This document shows positions 5,899 through 8,373 of a stretch of 8,373 nucleotides of DNA, in pieces (positions within the stretch are counted from its first letter, which is position 1; every line of letters begins with the position of its first letter). The notes below the pieces were generated by a model. It saw nothing but the letters and a program-made list of their open reading frames with translations. It searched no databases and had not been told where the DNA came from. The DNA comes from Clostridiaceae bacterium (GTDB lineage: Bacteria > Bacillota > Clostridia > Oscillospirales > Acutalibacteraceae), in assembly GCA_904501705.1 (NCBI GenBank), contig CAJGCA010000067.1, positions 1 through 8,373 on the forward strand, written 5' to 3'. The translations under genes were made by a program, and so were the position numbers.

Positions 5899-6201
5899 AT
5901 GAATTTGAAAATCAAGAACGATGAGACCGATTTTTTGTTTAAGGCGGTGCTGCAGTTAGAAACGATGGAGGAGTGCTATAAGTTCTTTGAGGATCTGTGC
6001 ACCGTGCAGGAGATCAAGGCGATGTCCCAGCGTATTGCGGTCGCGAAGATGCTCAAAGACGGAAAAGTGTACAGTGAGATCGTTAAGAAGACGGGTGCAT
6101 CCACCGCGACCATCAGCCGCGTCAACCGCTCGCTGGAGTATGGCTGCGACGCCTACCCGATGATCTTCGAGCGCATCGCCGCTGAGGAAGACGCCGAATG
6201 A
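5899..6201 (+). CDS. yerC: TrpR-like transcriptional regulator, YerC/YecD family
   Basis: This 100-residue, mostly helical protein matches the YerC/YecD group of TrpR-like regulators found across Firmicutes. The body has the characteristic stretch around LCTVQEIKAMSQRIAVAKML (33-52), followed by a helix-turn-helix at about 56-78 (VYSEIVKKTGASTATISRVNRSL). The effector and targets of this family are not well established, and tryptophan control should not be assumed. The chosen start, ATG 5899, has GGAGG at 5887-5891 with 7 nt spacing. The frame stays open upstream to 5797, but that would start inside the tyrS terminator and upstream of the promoter, so it is rejected. The stop overlaps the next gene as ATGA (6198-6201). 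It heads a three-gene unit with a SAM methyltransferase and hslO and may regulate its own promoter. Confidence 0.88.
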   Translation: MNLKIKNDETDFLFKAVLQLETMEECYKFFEDLCTVQEIKAMSQRIAVAKMLKDGKVYSEIVKKTGASTATISRVNRSLEYGCDAYPMIFERIAAEEDAE

Positions 6202-6965
6202 GCGGTTACGGGGATTTTGCCGCGTTTTATGACGTGCTGACCGCCGACGTGGATTACGCCGCGTGGGCAGACTATCTGCTCGGCGTATTCGACCGCCACG
6301 GAGGCGCGCGCGGGCAGTTGCTCGATCTCGCGTGCGGTTCGGGTAGTTTGGCATTGGAATTGACTGCTCGCGGCGTAGACGTTATCGGCGTGGACGGCTC
6401 GCAGGATATGCTTGCCGTCGCGCGAGAGAAGGCGGAGGAGGCGGGCGCGCCCGTGATGTTCCTCTGCCAGGATATGCGCGAGCTCGACCTTTACGGCACG
6501 GTGGACGGTGCGGTGTGTATGCTGGATAGCTTGTCTCATGTCTGCGAGACGGCCGAGGTGGGGGAGATATTGCGTCGCCTCGGGCTGTTTATCGCCCCCG
6601 ACGGGCTGTTGATGTTTGATGTGAACACGCCGTACAAGCACCGCACGGTGCTCGGCGACAACGCCTTTGTTTTCGAAGAGGACGAGTTTCTATGTGTGTG
6701 GCGCAACCGCTTCTCCGAGGCGCGGTGCGAGGTGTCGATGCAGCTTGATTTCTTCCTCGAAGAGGATGGTGTCTACACCCGCTACACCGACGAGGTGCGC
6801 GAGCGCGCCTATTCGATGACCACGTGGAAAAAGCTGCTCGCCGAGGCGGGCTTTGACATGCTTGCGGTGTATGGCGAGCGAGATTTCGACCCGCCGACGG
6901 GGAACGCCGAGCGGTGGGTGTTTGTCGCGCGTAACCGTGCGATCAATCAGCAGAAAGGAGTATAG
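6198..6965 (+). CDS. Class I SAM-dependent methyltransferase, substrate unknown
   Basis: This 255-residue protein is predicted to be cytoplasmic and to transfer a methyl group from S-adenosylmethionine. Visible class I motifs: YGDFAAFYDVL at the N-terminus (4-14, typical of the YqeM/UbiE-like group), motif I LLDLACGSGS at 41-50 (SAM glycine loop), the acidic strand end VIGVDGSQDML at 62-72 (D66 likely contacts ribose), QDMRELDL at 91-98, and DGAVCMLDSLSH at 103-114. The C-terminal half has the antiparallel-strand pattern of this fold (FVFEEDEFLCVW, CEVSMQLDFFLEEDGVYTRY), and no extra domain is visible. The ATG at 6198 overlaps the yerC stop and is served by GAGGAAG (6184-6190), so translational coupling is likely. 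Five bases separate it from hslO. The real substrate, small molecule or macromolecule, cannot be told from sequence. Confidence 0.88.
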   Translation: MSGYGDFAAFYDVLTADVDYAAWADYLLGVFDRHGGARGQLLDLACGSGSLALELTARGVDVIGVDGSQDMLAVAREKAEEAGAPVMFLCQDMRELDLYGTVDGAVCMLDSLSHVCETAEVGEILRRLGLFIAPDGLLMFDVNTPYKHRTVLGDNAFVFEEDEFLCVWRNRFSEARCEVSMQLDFFLEEDGVYTRYTDEVRERAYSMTTWKKLLAEAGFDMLAVYGERDFDPPTGNAERWVFVARNRAINQQKGV

Positions 6966-6970
6966 ATTTT

Positions 6971-7840
6971 ATGGGGAAACTGATTCGCTGCCTGACCCGT
7001 GATGCGACGGTAATGGCGATGTTTTTGGATAGTCAGGATATTGTCGCCGAGGCGGAGCGCATCCACAAGCCTTCCGCGGTCGCGACCGCCGCGCTCGGCC
7101 GCCTGCTGACCGCCGCGTCGATGATGGGCGTGATGCTCAAGGGAGAGCACGAGTCGCTGACCTTAAAGCTCGGCGGCGGTGGTCCGATCGGCACCGTGAT
7201 GGCGGTGGCGGACAGCCACGGTGACGTGCGCGGTTATGCACAGAATCCCATTGTGGAGATTCCGCTTAAAGCTAACGGCAAGTTGGACGTCAGCGGCGCT
7301 GTCGGCTTGGACGGGCAGCTATACGTAATGCGTGACACGGGCGGCGCTGAGCCGTATATCGGGTGCATTCCGCTGGTTTCGGGCGAGATTGCCGAGGATA
7401 TCACGAATTACTATGCGACGAGTGAGCAGACACCGACGGTGTGCGCGCTCGGCGTGCTGGTCAATCCCGACCTGACGGTGCAGGTGGCGGGCGGACTGCT
7501 GTTGCAGTTGTTGCCGTTCTGTCCGTCGGACGTCATTGACCGCATAGAAGCTAACATTGCGAAGCTCGAGCCCGTGACGACGATGCTCGCCAAGGGGATG
7601 ACTCCCGAGGACATCATCGCGATCGCGCTCGACGGGATGGAGTTTGACGTGCTGGACACCTATGAGCCGGCATATCGCTGCGCCTGCTCGCATAAGAAAG
7701 TAGAGGGCGCACTGCTCGCATTGCCGCGCGAGGAGCGGCTGAATCTGCCGGATGAAAGTGGCGTAGCAGAGGTTACTTGCCGCTTTTGCGATAAGGTGTA
7801 TCGCTTCACGCACGAGGACTTGGAAGCGCTGGATAAGTGA
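6971..7840 (+). CDS. hslO: Hsp33 redox-regulated chaperone
   Basis: This 289-residue holding chaperone is activated by oxidation and prevents aggregation of unfolding cytosolic proteins during oxidative stress. The C-terminal zinc switch is intact: C237-A-C239 in YRCACSHKK and C270-RF-C273 in VTCRFCDK. These four cysteines bind zinc when reduced and form disulfides when oxidised. The N-terminal domain shows family features such as GRLLTAASMMGVMLKGEHESLTLKL beginning near 43, GGGPIGTVMAVAD at 69-81, and GYAQNP at 88-93. Length is standard. Start ATG 6971 follows AAAGGAG (6954-6960) at 10 nt; that ribosome binding site overlaps the end of the methyltransferase gene. It is the last gene of the unit. 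I see no clear terminator after the stop, so transcripts may run into the tRNA region. Confidence 0.96.
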   Translation: MGKLIRCLTRDATVMAMFLDSQDIVAEAERIHKPSAVATAALGRLLTAASMMGVMLKGEHESLTLKLGGGGPIGTVMAVADSHGDVRGYAQNPIVEIPLKANGKLDVSGAVGLDGQLYVMRDTGGAEPYIGCIPLVSGEIAEDITNYYATSEQTPTVCALGVLVNPDLTVQVAGGLLLQLLPFCPSDVIDRIEANIAKLEPVTTMLAKGMTPEDIIAIALDGMEFDVLDTYEPAYRCACSHKKVEGALLALPREERLNLPDESGVAEVTCRFCDKVYRFTHEDLEALDK

Positions 7841-7873
7841 GTGAAAAATTCTTTGGAAAAATAGAAAAAAACA

Positions 7874-7902
7874 CTTGACAAAAGCAGGGGCGTAGTGTAT
7901 GA
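7874..7902 (+). promoter_or_regulatory. Strong promoter of the tRNA cluster
   Basis: A perfect TTGACA (7874-7879) and TATGAT (7897-7902) are separated by 17 bp, close to the vegetative sigma factor consensus. The predicted start is near 7909, leaving a leader of about 37 nt before the first mature tRNA. An A-rich stretch lies just upstream (7854-7871), as in many stable-RNA promoters. Confidence 0.9.
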
Positions 7903-7945
7903 TATACAGCGTCGCCCGTGACGATGCGGTGTGACCCTTGCGAAT

Positions 7946-8021
7946 GGAAGCATAGCTCAGCTGGTAGAGCACCTGCCTTACAAGCAGGGGGTCACAGGTT
8001 CGAGCCCTGTTGTTTCCACCA
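7946..8021 (+). tRNA. tRNA-Val (anticodon TAC)
   Basis: A 76-nt cloverleaf. Acceptor GGAAGCA pairs with TGTTTCC (one G-U). The D arm is GCTC/GAGC with GG in the loop. Anticodon stem CCTGC/GCAGG encloses the loop CTTACAA with TAC at 7979-7981. The T loop is TTCGAGC, the discriminator is A, and CCA is encoded (8019-8021). This is the first gene of the cluster. Confidence 0.97.
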
Positions 8022-8035
8022 CCGATTTTGGATAT

Positions 8036-8112
8036 GGCCCGGTAGTTCAGCTGGTTAGAACGCTAGCCTGTCACGCTAGAGGTCGACGGTTCGAGCCCGT
8101 TCCGGGTCGCCA
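8036..8112 (+). tRNA. tRNA-Asp (anticodon GTC)
   Basis: A 77-nt cloverleaf. Acceptor GGCCCGG pairs with CCGGGTC (one G-U). Anticodon stem CTAGC/GCTAG encloses CTGTCAC with GTC at 8070-8072. The T loop is TTCGAGC. The discriminator G is usual for tRNA-Asp, and CCA is encoded (8110-8112). A 14-nt spacer separates it from tRNA-Val. Confidence 0.97.
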
Positions 8113-8118
8113 AAATTC

Positions 8119-8194
8119 GCCCAGATAGCTCAGTTGGTAGAGCAGTGGACTGAAAATCCACGTGTCGCTGGTTCGATTCCGGCTCTGGGCACCA
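8119..8194 (+). tRNA. tRNA-Phe (anticodon GAA)
   Basis: A 76-nt cloverleaf. Acceptor GCCCAGA pairs perfectly with TCTGGGC. Anticodon stem GTGGA/TCCAC encloses CTGAAAA with GAA at 8152-8154. The T loop is TTCGATT, the discriminator is A, and CCA is encoded (8192-8194). It lies 6 nt after tRNA-Asp. Confidence 0.97.
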
Positions 8195-8199
8195 TATAT

Positions 8200-8275
8200 G
8201 CGGCTGTAGCTCATCTGGTAGAGCGCCACCTTGCCAAGGTGGAGGTAGCGAGTGCGAGCCTCGTCATCCGCTCCA
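8200..8275 (+). tRNA. tRNA-Gly (anticodon GCC), with irregular core positions
   Basis: A 76-nt cloverleaf with anticodon stem CCACC/GGTGG enclosing TTGCCAA (GCC), and encoded CCA at 8273-8275 after discriminator T, all normal for tRNA-Gly. Several positions are unusual. Acceptor GCGGCTG against CATCCGC leaves a C-U mismatch at pair 5-68 (8204 and 8267). The T loop reads TGCGAGC, so position 55, nearly always T and modified to pseudouridine, is G (8254). Positions 15 and 48 are T and A, the reverse of the usual purine-pyrimidine Levitt pair though still complementary. The gene may be functional, degenerate, or carry sequence errors. Confidence 0.88.
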
Positions 8276-8286
8276 AAAAAAGACAC

Positions 8287-8304
8287 GGTGCCACGGCACC
8301 TTTT
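8287..8304 (+). terminator. Possible weak terminator or processing hairpin between tRNA-Gly and tRNA-Cys
   Basis: GGTGC (8287-8291) and GCACC (8296-8300) form a 5-bp GC-rich stem with loop CACG, followed by TTTT (8301-8304). The stem is short and the T-run modest. I see no promoter between it and tRNA-Cys, so partial termination or a spacer hairpin is more likely than a true operon end. Confidence 0.35.
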
Positions 8305-8311
8305 CTCATAT

Positions 8312-8373
8312 GGCGACATAGCCAAGTGGTAAGGCAAGGGTCTGCAAAATCCTGATTCACCGGTTCAAATCCG
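8312..8373 (+). tRNA. tRNA-Cys (anticodon GCA), 3' end cut by window
   Basis: The acceptor 5' strand GGCGACA (8312-8318) and a small D arm (GCC/GGC around AAGTGGTAA) are followed by anticodon stem AGGGT/ATCCT around CTGCAAA with GCA at 8344-8346. The T-arm start CCGGTTCAAATCCG is present. The 3' acceptor strand and CCA lie beyond the window. Confidence 0.92.

Noticed and set aside
7319..7972. Minus-strand open frame (217 codons) opposite hslO
   Set aside because: It is antisense to intact hslO and extends over the tRNA promoter and into tRNA-Val. No recognisable motif; a shadow frame.
7931..8355. Open frames over the tRNA cluster on both strands (products with GSIAQLVEH or GTGSNRRPLA)
   Set aside because: These peptides are well-known translations of tRNA genes that recur in databases as false proteins. 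The tRNA folds explain the sequence.
1..8373. CRISPR arrays, insertion sequences or prophage structural genes
   Set aside because: No regularly spaced repeats, transposase, integrase or phage structural motifs were found on either strand.

Overview
The window looks like chromosomal core DNA from a GC-rich member of the Firmicutes, probably class Clostridia. The evidence is a tlyA-nadK-argR-recN gene string, a tyrosine T-box riboswitch ahead of tyrS, a YerC-type TrpR-like regulator, strong AGGAGG-type ribosome binding sites and a compact cluster of CCA-encoding tRNA genes. I cannot name a genus from sequence alone.

Layout. Positions 1-3366 hold an operon-like string on the + strand: the 3' part of tlyA (rRNA 2'-O-methyltransferase), nadK (NAD kinase), argR (arginine repressor) and recN (SMC-like DNA repair ATPase). 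All are closely packed, and nadK/argR overlap by ATGA. Positions 3368-4221 form an AT-rich islet of two small genes I cannot name. The first has an unusually acidic HTH-like domain, one hydrophobic segment and a basic tail. The second has two HTH-like segments. A perfect 9-bp inverted repeat lies between them, and similar GAATAAT(T)CTT sequences lie at both edges of the islet. Positions 4225-4515 are a promoter and a complete tyrosyl T-box leader with specifier codon TAC, antiterminator and terminator. This leader controls tyrS (4551-5777), which ends in a strong intrinsic terminator.

A new promoter at 5837-5865 starts a three-gene unit: a TrpR-like regulator (YerC family), a class I SAM-dependent methyltransferase and hslO (redox-switched chaperone Hsp33). 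The first two overlap by ATGA, and five bases separate the second and third. A near-consensus promoter at 7874-7902 then drives the tRNA cluster Val(TAC)-Asp(GTC)-Phe(GAA)-Gly(GCC)-Cys(GCA), the last cut by the window end.

Functionally most of this is housekeeping: translation (tyrS, tRNAs, TlyA), NADP supply, arginine control, DNA repair and oxidative protein protection. The parts not explained by known biology are the AT-rich two-gene islet between recN and tyrS, where spoIVB and spo0A often sit in spore formers, and a tRNA-Gly with irregular core positions. All functional calls rest on motif recognition by eye; no database search was possible.
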